Below are positions 47,661 to 56,650 of a DNA stretch of 64,000 bases, one piece after another; within the stretch, counting starts at the first letter, position 1, and every line of letters starts with the position of its first letter. The stretch is from contig JBCCUL010000033.1 in assembly GCA_039197065.1 (NCBI GenBank), positions 41,215-105,214 on the forward strand. The letters run 5' to 3'. The notes under the pieces were generated by a model. It saw only the letters and a list, made by a program, of their open reading frames with translations, had not been told where the DNA came from and did no database searches. This stretch comes from JANQPX01 sp039197065 (lineage in GTDB: Bacteria; Pseudomonadota; Alphaproteobacteria; Geminicoccales; Geminicoccaceae). A program made the position numbers and the translations under genes.

Positions 47661-48260
47661 TCAGTTCTTCTTCGTGGCCGTCATCGCCAGCCAGGTGGTC
47701 TCTTTTCCGTCATAGCTCAGCGCCTGCGATCGCTCGATCGCCTCCACCACGAAACCGGCGTTCTCCGCAAGGGAGCGTAGACGGTCTGCCGACATAGCGA
47801 CGAAAAAGCGGCCGCGGCCGTCATGCCAGTCCTGATCGGCCTCCTTGAAGCTGGCGAAGACAAGGCCTGATGGCACCAGTGCGCGCGCCACACGCCGCAT
47901 CACGTCGGGAAGGGCATCGGATGAAACGTGAAGAAGCGAGGCCGACGTCCAGATCGCGTCGAACGCCTCATCATAGTCGAGCTCTTCGAAGCGGAGAATG
48001 CGCACGGACTTGCCGGTTCGTCTCTCCGCCTCTTTCGCGAGGCCAACGGAACCATCGACGAGCGTAACATCGAAGCCGCGCTCGATCAGGGCCAGCGCGT
48101 CATGGCCACCGCCAGAGCCGAGTTCGAGCACGCGGGCGCCCGGCTCTAGGGCATCGGCAAAATGATGCACGAGCCGCTGCTGATACCTGCCGGATGTTTC
48201 CGATGCATAGTCAGCGGCGTTGTCGTCATAAAAGCGGAGTGTTTCGTTCATGGGCGTCAT
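47661..48260 (-). CDS. Class I SAM-dependent methyltransferase
   Basis: A 199-residue methyltransferase with motif I VLELGSGGGHDALALIERG, motif II VTLVDGSVGLAKEAERR, AIWTSASLLHVSSDALPDVM and RALVPSGLVFASFKE. This resembles small tellurite-resistance or UbiG-like enzymes. An in-frame ATG at 48251 is an alternative start. It lies 12 bases downstream of the YeeE/YedE transporter gene and probably shares its transcript. The substrate is not predictable. Confidence 0.87.
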   Translation of the reverse strand: MTPMNETLRFYDDNAADYASETSGRYQQRLVHHFADALEPGARVLELGSGGGHDALALIERGFDVTLVDGSVGLAKEAERRTGKSVRILRFEELDYDEAFDAIWTSASLLHVSSDALPDVMRRVARALVPSGLVFASFKEADQDWHDGRGRFFVAMSADRLRSLAENAGFVVEAIERSQALSYDGKETTWLAMTATKKN

Positions 48261-48272
48261 GGAAACGGCGCC

Positions 48273-49475
48273 TCAATCCGAAAATCCGAACCAGGGGCGC
48301 ATCTTCACCCCGACCCAGGTCCCGGCAAATGCAAAAAGAATCCAGATCCAGGCATGCAGGCTAAAGGAGGCGGCGCCCGAGACGAAGGCGCCGATATTGC
48401 AGCCGAAGGCAAGCCTGGCGCCATAGCCCATCAGGAGGCCGCCGATCACCGCGGCGGCAAGGGAGCGAAGGGGGATCTTCAGCATCGGGGCGAAGCGGCC
48501 GGCGGCGCCGGCGGCGGTCAGCGCGCCCAGCATGATGCCGACATTCATGATGGTGATGTTGTCGCGAAACAGGTTGCCTTCGAGGGCGCGGCCGGGAAAA
48601 CCGCCGCTCCAAAAACGGGTCTCGGCCGGGTTCCAGCCAAGGGCCTGGGCGATTTCCGCCGCCCAAAGGGTAAACGCCCAGGTCACGGTCCAGGGGTGGC
48701 CGGCGACGAAAAGCGTGAGCAGGTTCAAGACAGCGAGCAGGCAAGCGGCGAACAGCAGAGGCCAGGGGCCGACCAGGAGGCTCCTGGCACTGAGGCCATC
48801 GCCCCAGATCGGACGCTGGGGACGATCGCCGGCCCAGGCGCGAAAGGCTAGCCAGACTGCTACCAGCAGTCCGGTTTGAAGGGCGATGGCGAGCGGCCAT
48901 CCCATGGTCTTGCCGAAGGAAACGGCGCCGAGCGTGGGCAAAGCCGGCAGCTGAAACGCATCCAGGCTGCCGGCGAACGCGCCAGCGCAGAAAGCGATCA
49001 GCGTCACCACCATGCGGGTGCTGCCGCCGCCGACCGTAAACAGCGTGCCCGAGCCGCAGCCGCCGCCGAGCTGCATGCCGAGACCGAAGATGAAGCTGCC
49101 GAGTGCGACGCGGACGCCAGCCGGCGCCACGGCTCCCCCTACAGGCCGGCCGAAAGCTTCACCCGCCGCCAGGAACGGCGCGAACAGCAGCATGGCGAGG
49201 CCGATCATCACCAGCTGGCCGACGATGCCGGAGATATCCCGATGAAGAATCGCGTTTCGATAGGCGGCGGTGAAACCGAAGGAGGCGTGATAGAGGCTGA
49301 CACCCAAGAGCGCGCCGATGACGAAGAGCGCCCCATAGCGCCAGCTGTCGATGCCGAGAAAGAGCGCCCCTGCGGCAAGGACCAAAAGCCCCGAAAGCAC
49401 CACCGGAACCTGCACTACCCGCATCACGTCCGGCGATCGAGCCGTGGTCACGACGCCCTTGTTGGCCTCAGGCAA
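48273..49475 (-). CDS. YeeE/YedE family transporter (TsuA-like)
   Basis: A 400-residue membrane protein with about ten helices. Conserved Cys-bearing motifs are visible: GGGCGSGTLFTVGGGS and RLAFGCNIGAFVSGAAS. In the thiosulfate transporter TsuA equivalent cysteines relay thiosulfate across the inner membrane. It therefore probably imports thiosulfate or a related sulfur species. No TsuB (TusA-like) gene is adjacent. The stop is one base from the start side of the upstream DUF6969-like gene, so both are in one operon. Confidence 0.9.
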   Translation of the reverse strand: MPEANKGVVTTARSPDVMRVVQVPVVLSGLLVLAAGALFLGIDSWRYGALFVIGALLGVSLYHASFGFTAAYRNAILHRDISGIVGQLVMIGLAMLLFAPFLAAGEAFGRPVGGAVAPAGVRVALGSFIFGLGMQLGGGCGSGTLFTVGGGSTRMVVTLIAFCAGAFAGSLDAFQLPALPTLGAVSFGKTMGWPLAIALQTGLLVAVWLAFRAWAGDRPQRPIWGDGLSARSLLVGPWPLLFAACLLAVLNLLTLFVAGHPWTVTWAFTLWAAEIAQALGWNPAETRFWSGGFPGRALEGNLFRDNITIMNVGIMLGALTAAGAAGRFAPMLKIPLRSLAAAVIGGLLMGYGARLAFGCNIGAFVSGAASFSLHAWIWILFAFAGTWVGVKMRPWFGFSD

Positions 49476-49476
49476 G

Positions 49477-50244
49477 TCAGGCCTTCAGCCGCTGGCTGAG
49501 GAGTTCGACCTGGCCTTCGACGCTGATCGGCAGCTGCGAGGTCACTTCCAGCTCGCGATCCTCATAGACGTTGCGATCCTGGTGTTTCAGCTTCCACTGC
49601 AGGATCGCCTCGTCCCGCTGCATCAAAAGGTCGACGATCTGCGGCTGGAACAAGCGGAGCATGTTGGTGAGCCAGCGGTTCACCGTCCAGGTCGGCTTGT
49701 CCATCTGCATGTCGAAGCTCTCCAGCATCGAACAGACATCATGGGCGGCATACCAGGTCTCGCCGGTAACCCAGCGGTTGGTGGTGAACAGCCCGATCGG
49801 CCAGCCGGTCTTGTCCATGGAAATCGCGACCAGGTGGGACACGAGATCGTGGGGGTCTTCCTTCGGTTCGTAGTCCGGCAGCTGCACCGGGTTCACGCCT
49901 TCGTCCATGCCCTTACCGCGCAGGAAGGTGTGGAAATGGCCATGTTCGCCCGGACGCTCGCTCTTGTCGTGAGCGTGATAATACCACTGGGCATGGCTCT
50001 CCGGGTCGTAGACGTCGCCCTTGGGATAGTGGTCGAGGATGAAGAACTGCCCCTCATGCTTCAAGACGATGCCGACGACATTGTCGCCGGACTTCTGCAT
50101 GATGCGGCGCCACTCCAGCACCTCGCGGCCGGCTTTCAGCATGGCGTCTAGCGTCTCGTCCGGATAATCCTCGATCCAGGACCTATCCATCTCGACCGGC
50201 GTTGCGCTCACCTCTGGCTTCGCTGTCGCTTCAGGCAGTGTCAT
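49477..50244 (-). CDS. DUF6969-like protein
   Basis: From ATG 50244, behind GGGAGAG, 255 residues without signal or membrane helix. It is rich in His and Trp in conserved-looking stretches (HAQWYYHAHDKSERPGEHGH, WPIGLFTTNRWVTGETWYAA, QIVDLLMQRDEAILQWKLKH). The name DUF6969 is recalled for similar alphaproteobacterial proteins next to YeeE/YedE genes and is not certain. Coupling to the transporter (1-base gap) suggests a role in sulfur compound handling, possibly as a metal-binding cytoplasmic partner; that is inference. Confidence 0.65.
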   Translation of the reverse strand: MTLPEATAKPEVSATPVEMDRSWIEDYPDETLDAMLKAGREVLEWRRIMQKSGDNVVGIVLKHEGQFFILDHYPKGDVYDPESHAQWYYHAHDKSERPGEHGHFHTFLRGKGMDEGVNPVQLPDYEPKEDPHDLVSHLVAISMDKTGWPIGLFTTNRWVTGETWYAAHDVCSMLESFDMQMDKPTWTVNRWLTNMLRLFQPQIVDLLMQRDEAILQWKLKHQDRNVYEDRELEVTSQLPISVEGQVELLSQRLKA

Positions 50245-50445
50245 GTTGTTCTCTCCCATCCGGTCCGCCGCGATACCGTTTCGGATCGCCGGGCCACGCC
50301 GTCATTTACTGTCACGAACGCGCCGCGACGTCGACGGCACAATAGTTCAGAACATCCCTCCCGTAGAGAGACCTTACCGGATCGTGAACGGGATGTGATC
50401 CCGGAGAGCGCCGGGCCGCCTGGACACCTCCAGCACCGAGGATAA

Positions 50446-50459
50446 GGTGATGCATCACC
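50446..50459. promoter_or_regulatory. Perfect 14-bp palindrome before Cys-rich gene
   Basis: GGTGATGCATCACC is a perfect palindrome about 60 bases before the start of the Cys-Asn-Pro protein and in its promoter region. It could be an operator for a dimeric regulator. None is known from the sequence. Confidence 0.4.
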
Positions 50460-50519
50460 AATCCGTCAAGCACCTTAGGGGGGCTTTCGGATATTCACCT
50501 CAGTTCTGGAGAGCGACAT

Positions 50520-50849
50520 ATGAAACAGCAAAAATCCCGCCTTCTCTCGACCACCTATATGAGCATCATCCTCGGCGGCGGTGCCTTCATGCTCGGCGCT
50601 GACGGCCTTCCCGGCAATGCCGGCGGCTTCGGCATCGGCAGCACTGCGGTTGCAGCCTGTAATCCCTGTTGCCCCAATGCCTGCAATCCCTGCTGCCCGA
50701 ACCCCTGCGCAGCCGCAGCCAACCCCTGCAACCCCTGCGCCGCTGCCAATCCGTGCAACCCCTGTGCAGCCGCCAACCCCTGCAATCCCTGCGCCGCCGC
50801 CAATCCTTGCAACCCCTGCAATCCGTGCAACCCTTGCAAGGCTAACTAA
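50520..50849 (+). CDS. Cys-Asn-Pro repeat protein
   Basis: A 109-residue protein with an N-terminal hydrophobic stretch (STTYMSIILGGGAFMLGADG), probably a signal or anchor, and a C-terminal half made of repeats: CNPCCPNACNPCCPNPC, then NPCNPCAAA units three to four times, then NPCNPCNPCKAN. About one residue in three there is Cys. GGAGAG lies 7-12 bases before the ATG. A terminator follows directly. Similar CNP-rich proteins occur in alphaproteobacteria without firm function. Binding of metal (for example copper) or a structural disulfide role is possible; both are inference. Confidence 0.8.
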   Translation: MKQQKSRLLSTTYMSIILGGGAFMLGADGLPGNAGGFGIGSTAVAACNPCCPNACNPCCPNPCAAAANPCNPCAAANPCNPCAAANPCNPCAAANPCNPCNPCNPCKAN

Positions 50850-50896
50850 GACGGCCGACTGCCATCGACATTGGCCAGTTCGCCAATGTCAGAGAA

Positions 50897-50928
50897 GAGC
50901 CCGGAGCGTCGCGTTCCGGGTTCTTTTT
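50897..50928 (+). terminator. Rho-independent terminator
   Basis: CCCGGA (50900-50905) pairs with TCCGGG (50915-50920), extended by weaker pairs on the outside, and is followed by TTCTTTTTT. It ends the transcript of the Cys-Asn-Pro gene. Confidence 0.88.
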
Positions 50929-51120
50929 TGCAAAGAATTCAACGATTTTGACGCGAATCGGAGCGGCTTCGATGCGTTAATGTTGGTGACCGTAAATCAA
51001 CTAAAAATAGAATTCAACATAGGAAAATATCTGTTTCTGATTTATCACCTTGCCATCGATCGACGCCCTCAAACGTCGGTCTTCGAACAGAGCATTGACC
51101 TTCATAAACAGGAGCAGAGT

Positions 51121-52554
51121 ATGGCGCGGTTTGGTGAACGAGCGATTGCCGTCATCACGTCCAAAGCGGCGGATGATATCAACATGGCAAAGCCCCAAAC
51201 GCCAAACCAAAAGCGTATGCTCGACGACGCCCGTTTCATCGCCAAGACCCTCATGGCCGAAGGTTTCGAGCTGTTGAATTTCCACCCCATCGCCCTCACC
51301 TTCGCCGGCCCGCCTGCGATGTTCGAGCGCGTCTTCGGCCTCCGGCTTCAGCCGCGGACCTTTGCCGGAGGCCGCGGTCGTCAGGTCGACGGATTCGACG
51401 TCCTGCCGGAGGATGGGCACCGCTTATCGGAGCTGCCAGCGGCGTTTGAGGGGCGCGCCGGCCAGATGGCGATCGCCAGACCGCCGCGGCTGATCGACGA
51501 CGCCAGCGCGCCCATGCGTGACGTCGAAGCGGCCGAACTTCCGGTCTGGTCCCTTCCGGACGAACTTGCGATCTCGATCTGGGCGGACGGCACCGGCGCA
51601 CCGACTTCTACTGGCCATGGCGTGGTCGCCGCCCAGATCGGCACCGGCCACTACCGCCATCGCTTCTTTTCGGACCGGGGCTATCGGATCCTGCCGACGC
51701 TGCTGGGTCCGGGCCAGAGCCATCCGCAACGGGACGATCACGGTCACGGCACCGGCGAAGCCGCCTGCCTGTTCGGCGCTGCGCCGGATCTGAAACTGCG
51801 TCCGGTCAAAGGCCTGCTCGATCCGGTCGGCGATCTGCTGATGACCATCGACTCGTCCCCTTCGCCCGATCTGATCATCAATGGCTGGGGCTTTGACGTC
51901 GATCACTGCAGCTGGAACGAGCTGAAGCGGACCGATCCGAACCTCCACAACTATCTCCGAATCCTCGAAGCAGCCATCGCCTTTGCGACGTCGCGCGGCG
52001 TGATCATCGCCGCCGCAGCGCCCAATGGCTGGAAAAGCTTTCCGGCCTGCCATCCCGATGTCATCGCGATCGGCGCCGTCACCTCCGGCCGAGCGGCGAA
52101 GCAGAGGAACCGAAGCGTCGGCGCGAGCTCGCTCTATCCGGGCCGCATGGTTCCCGACCTCTGGAGCGACGCAGCAAAATCGGTGCGCAGCGGCCTCGAC
52201 CTGATCGGCTGCACCCACCCGGCGCAACCCGGCGCATCGCTGGCCGTGCCGGGTTTCCACGGCGGACATGCCGATGAGGGCTTCGCCTGGTGCGACATCG
52301 AGCAGGCCGCATCGCCGCTAGCAGCCGGCAGACTCGCTCTCCTGATCGAGCAGCATCGCGGCCTCTCGCCGTCAGCCTTCAAGGCGCTGGTCACCGACAT
52401 CGACGCGATGACCGGTATCAGCGTGATGTCCGACATCGACGCGATGCCCGGCATCGGCGAGATGACCGACATCGGCGCGATGACCGACCGAGAGAAGATC
52501 GAAACGGCATCGCACGCCAATGACGAGAAGAGCATCGGATCACTCGCCGGCTAG
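51121..52554 (+). CDS. Subtilase (S8)-like protein lacking canonical Asp
   Basis: From ATG 51121, behind AGGAG, 477 residues and no signal peptide. An N-terminal region (1-130) is followed by an S8-like fold. The His motif is DDHGHGTGEAA (His209), the oxyanion Asn region APNGWKSFPACHPDVIAIGAV, and the Ser position AASPLAAGRLALL (Ser398). Where subtilases have Asp in D-T/S-G, this protein has IGTGH (Gly174). It may be inactive or use another Asp. The C-terminus has a short Asp-Met repeat (TDIDAMTG, SDIDAMPG, TDIGAMTD). Its neighbour is the Cys-Asn-Pro protein, separated by a terminator. Confidence 0.75.
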   Translation: MARFGERAIAVITSKAADDINMAKPQTPNQKRMLDDARFIAKTLMAEGFELLNFHPIALTFAGPPAMFERVFGLRLQPRTFAGGRGRQVDGFDVLPEDGHRLSELPAAFEGRAGQMAIARPPRLIDDASAPMRDVEAAELPVWSLPDELAISIWADGTGAPTSTGHGVVAAQIGTGHYRHRFFSDRGYRILPTLLGPGQSHPQRDDHGHGTGEAACLFGAAPDLKLRPVKGLLDPVGDLLMTIDSSPSPDLIINGWGFDVDHCSWNELKRTDPNLHNYLRILEAAIAFATSRGVIIAAAAPNGWKSFPACHPDVIAIGAVTSGRAAKQRNRSVGASSLYPGRMVPDLWSDAAKSVRSGLDLIGCTHPAQPGASLAVPGFHGGHADEGFAWCDIEQAASPLAAGRLALLIEQHRGLSPSAFKALVTDIDAMTGISVMSDIDAMPGIGEMTDIGAMTDREKIETASHANDEKSIGSLAG

Positions 52555-52590
52555 CGGTACAAGCACGTTCGAAGAGACCGTCGAAAACCT

Positions 52591-52650
52591 GGCGGCATAC
52601 CGTCGGTCTAAGCGCTGACGGCGGAAACCAAATGAGGTGGTCACGCCACC
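52591..52650. repeat. 60-base repeat shared with puuD leader, copy 1
   Basis: The first 18 bases (GGCGGCATACCGTCGGTC) are identical to 57210-57227 and the last block TGGTCAC-G-CCACC is nearly identical to 57255-57269. Copies are 60 bases long and align without gaps. This copy overlaps the last codons of allA on the other strand. Confidence 0.6.
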
Positions 52651-53141
52651 GTGAAGCTCTGATCGAACCAGTGTTCCTCGAGATTGGCGCCGGGTCCGAT
52701 GCGATCGATCACGGCGAACAGCCCCGGCGGATGAAGCGGCGTCAGCACCCCGTGCCAGACGGCAGGGTGATAATTGACCCCCTGCCCGGCCCCGGTCATG
52801 AACGCTCGGGGTCTGCCAGGGGCGCCATCCTCGTCAGGAGCGACGACCACCAGAAACGGGCTTTCGCTCATCGGCAAGAAGGCCTGCGAGCCGAGCGGAT
52901 GCCGCTCCATCATGTCGAGCTTATAGGGCAGCGTGCGGGGTTCCGCCTTGAACAGGCTGATCCCCGGCCGGCCTTCGTCGTCCGGGCCGCCATCGCCGAT
53001 CTCCAGGTTCGCCAGATCATGCCAGCGGCCGCAGGCGCCGCGATTGATGATCCTATCCGGCTCACCGGCCGCATCGAGCACGTCGCCAAAGGGCCGAAAG
53101 GCGCTCCGGGTCAGCGGCTCGATCTGGATCGACTGGCTCAT
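52641..53141 (-). CDS. allA: Ureidoglycolate lyase
   Basis: A 166-residue cupin-fold enzyme that splits ureidoglycolate into glyoxylate and urea, the last step of purine ring degradation. Visible features: RSAFRPFGDVLDAAG near the N-terminus, LPYKLDMMERHPLGSQAFLP with metal-site residues, FLVVVAPDEDG, FMTGAGQGVNYHPAVWHGVL, and IDRIGPGANLEEHWF near the end. It starts 8 bases after puuE-uraD on the same strand. Full length for the family. Confidence 0.93.
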   Translation of the reverse strand: MSQSIQIEPLTRSAFRPFGDVLDAAGEPDRIINRGACGRWHDLANLEIGDGGPDDEGRPGISLFKAEPRTLPYKLDMMERHPLGSQAFLPMSESPFLVVVAPDEDGAPGRPRAFMTGAGQGVNYHPAVWHGVLTPLHPPGLFAVIDRIGPGANLEEHWFDQSFTVA

Positions 53142-53149
53142 CCCAGAGG

Positions 53150-54592
53150 CTAGACGACGAACGCCGGGTGCTCATCGAGACGCAGCCGCGCGATCCGCTC
53201 CACCTGACGGCAGGCCTCCGCGATCTCGGCATCCCGGTCATGGCCGAGGCGACGCTCGAAGGCCGCAAGAATGCCCGCCTTGTCATGATCGCGCACCGCG
53301 ATGATGAACGGAAAGCCGTTCTTTTGCACATAGGCATCGTTCAACGCGGTAAAGGAAGCGCGTTCCTCATCGGTCAACGCATCGAGCCCGGCGCTCGCCT
53401 GCTCCGCCGTCGAGTCTGCCGTCAGCCGGCCGGCTGCAGCCAGCTTGCCCGCGAGATCCGGATGGGCCTTGAGCACGGCCATGCGCCGCTCCTCATCCGC
53501 GGATCGGAAAATCCGGGAAAGCGCATTATACAGGCCAGTAGCAGTGTCATGGGCCGGCCCGAGCTCCAGATCGAACGCGCCCTCGGCGATCCAGGGCGAA
53601 TGCTCGAAGATCCCGCCGAACGCCTGAACGAACGCCGCCCGATCCATCGTCGACGGCGTCGAACTGCCGGAAGGCGGCCGGTGGTGCTGGTGCCAGTGGC
53701 GCGCGATGTCGATGCGACGCGCGAACCAGACATCCGCATGGGTCCTGGCATAGTCGATGAAACGCCGAAGCGCCTGCACGCGCCCCGGCCGTCCCACCAG
53801 CCGGCAATGCAGCCCGATCGACATCATCTTGGCCGCACCCGCCTCCCCTTCGGCGTAGAGGCAATCGAAGCTGTCTTTCAGGTAGGTGAAGAACTGATCG
53901 CCAGCATTGAAGCCTTGCGGCGAGGCGAAGCGCATGTCGTTGGCGTCGAGCGTGTAGGGCACGATGAGCTGGTGGCCGCCGCCCGCGACCGGCTGCCAGT
54001 AAGGCAGCTCGTCCGCGTAGCTGTCGGCGCAGTAGAGAAAGCCGCCTTCCTCCGCCACCAGGTCTACGGTGTTGATAGAGCATCTTCCAGTATACCATCC
54101 CGTGGGACGGGCGCCGGTGACCTCCCGATGCAGCCGGATCGCCTCCGCCATATGGGCGCGCTCGTCCTCGATCGAGAAATCCTTATATTCGATCCACTTC
54201 AGCCCGTGGCTCGCGATTTCCCAATCCGCTTCCTGCATCGCCAGGACCTGCGCCGGCCCACGGGCAAGCGCCGTCGCCACGCCGTAGACGGTGACCGGGA
54301 TATCGAATTCGGTGAACAAGCGATGGAGACGCCAGAAGCCGGCGCGCGCACCGTAGTCGTAGACGGTCTCCATGTTCCAATGACGCTGGCCTGGCCAGGG
54401 CTGTGCGCCGATGGTCTCGGAGAGAAAAGCCTCTGATGCGGCATCGCCATGCAAAAGGCAGTTTTCACCGCCTTCTTCGTAGTTGACCACGAACTGCACG
54501 GCGATCTTGGCGTCTTTCGGCCATTTCGGATCGCGCGGGCCCGCGCCATGACCATGAAGATCGCGAGGATATCGGGGAGGAGATGTGCTCAT
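53150..54592 (-). CDS. Allantoinase PuuE fused to OHCU decarboxylase
   Basis: From ATG 54592, 480 residues with two enzymes of urate degradation. Residues 1-310 are PuuE, a polysaccharide-deacetylase-like allantoinase (RYPRDLHGHGAGPRDPKWP, GARAGFWRLHRLFTEF, EIASHGLKWIEY, PTGWYTGRCSINTVDL). Residues 318-480 are a uraD-like OHCU decarboxylase (AFVQAFGGIFEHSPWIAEGA, LKAHPDLAGKLAAAGRLTADS, ASFTALNDAYVQKNGFPFI, AFERRLGHDRDAEI). The first converts allantoin to allantoate, the second 2-oxo-4-hydroxy-4-carboxy-5-ureidoimidazoline to S-allantoin. The fusion is common in alphaproteobacteria. Longer upstream starts lack homology. Confidence 0.94.
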   Translation of the reverse strand: MSTSPPRYPRDLHGHGAGPRDPKWPKDAKIAVQFVVNYEEGGENCLLHGDAASEAFLSETIGAQPWPGQRHWNMETVYDYGARAGFWRLHRLFTEFDIPVTVYGVATALARGPAQVLAMQEADWEIASHGLKWIEYKDFSIEDERAHMAEAIRLHREVTGARPTGWYTGRCSINTVDLVAEEGGFLYCADSYADELPYWQPVAGGGHQLIVPYTLDANDMRFASPQGFNAGDQFFTYLKDSFDCLYAEGEAGAAKMMSIGLHCRLVGRPGRVQALRRFIDYARTHADVWFARRIDIARHWHQHHRPPSGSSTPSTMDRAAFVQAFGGIFEHSPWIAEGAFDLELGPAHDTATGLYNALSRIFRSADEERRMAVLKAHPDLAGKLAAAGRLTADSTAEQASAGLDALTDEERASFTALNDAYVQKNGFPFIIAVRDHDKAGILAAFERRLGHDRDAEIAEACRQVERIARLRLDEHPAFVV

Positions 54593-54858
54593 AACACTAG
54601 AGATAGCTGAAATTTTCTCAAAAAACTTGTGAAAATTATCGACAGACCGTTCCCCTTGTCCCGCTTCTCGAACCCATGATTTCGAACGGACCGGCGCTTG
54701 CAAAACAACCCGAAGACGCCCAATGTCGAACATAATCGCCCACCGATTAATTCATTGTAATAGCTCTTCTTTTTTGCCGAGATCTGACGATGTTGCATGA
54801 CGGCTAAAGAAATCTGGTGTATTCAAAGTACAGTTAATATTGAGGGGAATTTTAGGCC

Positions 54859-55974
54859 ATGGCGTTAGACAGCGCGGCGAGCGTCAGCGGCGGCTCGGAG
54901 GTAGGCACCGCCGGTGGGACCAGCGGCGACGACAAAACGTCGGATGTTGCTGCCGAGACCAAGGCATCGTTTTCTTCGGCGGTCGATGAGGGATCTGACG
55001 GGAAGAGCGCAGCCGATGTCGGCTTGGTCGCTGCCAACGACAATCTCGGCGTCCAGATGGAGAAGGCCCGCGACTTCGACGCCGTTCAAGGCCGAAACAT
55101 CCAGCTCGCACAGGCGACCACAGGCGTCGTGACGGACGCCCTGCCGACCCCTGGAGCCGGTCGGCCGGGTGTCGGAACTATTCCGAGAGGTCTCGGGCCA
55201 GCCGCAGCCGCTGCGATGGCCGCCGAACTTCTTACCGCCATCGACGATCGCCGGGAGCGTGCCGCCGTCGATGGCGCTCTCGCCAACCCGGAACTCGGCT
55301 TGAACCCAGCACTTCCAGAAGACGTGCTCGCGGCGCGTGCCTATGTCTGGAGCAAGAATTTCGCGCCGATCAACTACCGGGACGTCCCCTGGTCAGGCAC
55401 AGGCAACGAGCAGGCCGCCCGCTCGATCATGCAGCTGGAACAGGCCGTGCCCGGAACCTTGGGCAGCGCCATGCAGGGCGATGCCACCAGCCGCAGGATG
55501 CTCGACGAGGCTGTGGCAGGCGCGCTCGCCGGCAACACGACCGAGCGCCGATCCGACGTCGACCCGGCGCTCAGTACCTACAGCACCCGGGCGCGCGCCA
55601 TCGCCGCGGCGACCGCAGGCGGCATGCAGAACTGGCAGGCTCATCATCTCATTCCGTTCGAGACCATGCAGAGCCTGCCCGTACCGCTGCAGATGCAGAT
55701 CGCGGCGTCCGGCTGGCGCATGGATTCCCCGGGCAATCTTATGGCGCTGCCGGGCGACGAAGCTTCGTTTTATGGACCGCCCAATAACGAAGCGCTGCCC
55801 ATGCACCGAGGATCTCATCCCGTCTATAGTGCGAGAGCAAGTGGCCAATTCGCAGGTCTCATCGCCAATTTCGACAGAATGAGTCCTGCTGAAATCAGGG
55901 CCGAGATGGCCCGCATCGAGTTGACGATGCAGGGCGAGATACTAGCTGGCATGCATCACGATAGGATCCACTGA
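54859..55974 (+). CDS. AHH-family nuclease toxin (polymorphic toxin-like)
   Basis: A 371-residue protein. Residues 1-130 are low-complexity Ala/Gly/Ser/Asp with no signal peptide; 130-250 are helical; the C-terminal 115 residues are an AHH/HNH-superfamily nuclease domain. The AHH motif is at 261-263 (WQAHHLIPFETM), followed by WRMDSPGNLMALPGDEASF and MHRGSHPVYSA. AHH domains sit at the C-terminus of polymorphic toxins and cleave nucleic acid. No RHS, VgrG, PAAR or hemagglutinin delivery domain is visible, so export is unexplained. The next gene, 4 bases on, looks like immunity. The pair interrupts the purine gene block. Confidence 0.82.
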   Translation: MALDSAASVSGGSEVGTAGGTSGDDKTSDVAAETKASFSSAVDEGSDGKSAADVGLVAANDNLGVQMEKARDFDAVQGRNIQLAQATTGVVTDALPTPGAGRPGVGTIPRGLGPAAAAAMAAELLTAIDDRRERAAVDGALANPELGLNPALPEDVLAARAYVWSKNFAPINYRDVPWSGTGNEQAARSIMQLEQAVPGTLGSAMQGDATSRRMLDEAVAGALAGNTTERRSDVDPALSTYSTRARAIAAATAGGMQNWQAHHLIPFETMQSLPVPLQMQIAASGWRMDSPGNLMALPGDEASFYGPPNNEALPMHRGSHPVYSARASGQFAGLIANFDRMSPAEIRAEMARIELTMQGEILAGMHHDRIH

Positions 55975-55978
55975 CGCC

Positions 55979-56650
55979 ATGTCACAGCATCAATATTGGC
56001 TGATTAGTCAGCCAATCGAAGGCCTTAAGCGTCTGAACGAACTTGAGGACCGATCGCCACCGGCCGTTGTCGTCGACTACGATCGAGAAGCTGATCGAGC
56101 AGAGTCGCTGGACCGCCAAGAGCGACGCATTGCGAATGTTGCGGGCGTTCTCGGACCAAAGGATCCGACCCGGTGGGGACCAATGAAGCTGACCATTCTG
56201 GAGGAAAGCTTTTACCCCGACTTCTTTGTGCGATCCGCTTGGTTCGCATCCGCGCGGCTACGGGAGGTGATGGATCTGCCGGATCACGTCGCGCAATATC
56301 TGCCGGTCGACAGCACGGCATGTCATGAAAAGGCCCGTGAGCAGGACTACATGGTGATGGACCCATTCGCGGTTCAGAACGCCATCGATACCGAGCGATC
56401 GGAGATTCGATATGGCGATTATCCTGAGCATGACGGCACGATCACCAAACAGGTGATGAACGTCAAAAACTTCGTATGGCGCGAGAATTTCGTGTCAGAG
56501 GTCCCCATTTTTCGCGATCCTCATGACAATCGGTTCTTCGCGACCGACGCTTTCGCCGAGAAAGTGCTGCGTGCGGGCATCACCGATATGTGGTTCCGGG
56601 ACATCACCAGCGAACGTGCGCAGACGGAGATCATGATCAAGACTTTGTAG
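55979..56650 (+). CDS. Probable immunity protein (DUF1629/Imm11-like)
   Basis: A 223-residue cytoplasmic protein. Its C-terminal half has the pattern of DUF1629 (Imm11-type) immunity proteins: DYMVMDPFAVQNAIDTERSE, VSEVPIFRDPHDNRFFATDA and FAEKVLRAGITDMWFRD. It begins 4 bases after an AHH nuclease gene, which is the usual order of toxin then immunity. It probably binds and blocks the nuclease in the producing cell. Family naming is by pattern and moderate in certainty. Confidence 0.75.
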   Translation: MSQHQYWLISQPIEGLKRLNELEDRSPPAVVVDYDREADRAESLDRQERRIANVAGVLGPKDPTRWGPMKLTILEESFYPDFFVRSAWFASARLREVMDLPDHVAQYLPVDSTACHEKAREQDYMVMDPFAVQNAIDTERSEIRYGDYPEHDGTITKQVMNVKNFVWRENFVSEVPIFRDPHDNRFFATDAFAEKVLRAGITDMWFRDITSERAQTEIMIKTL

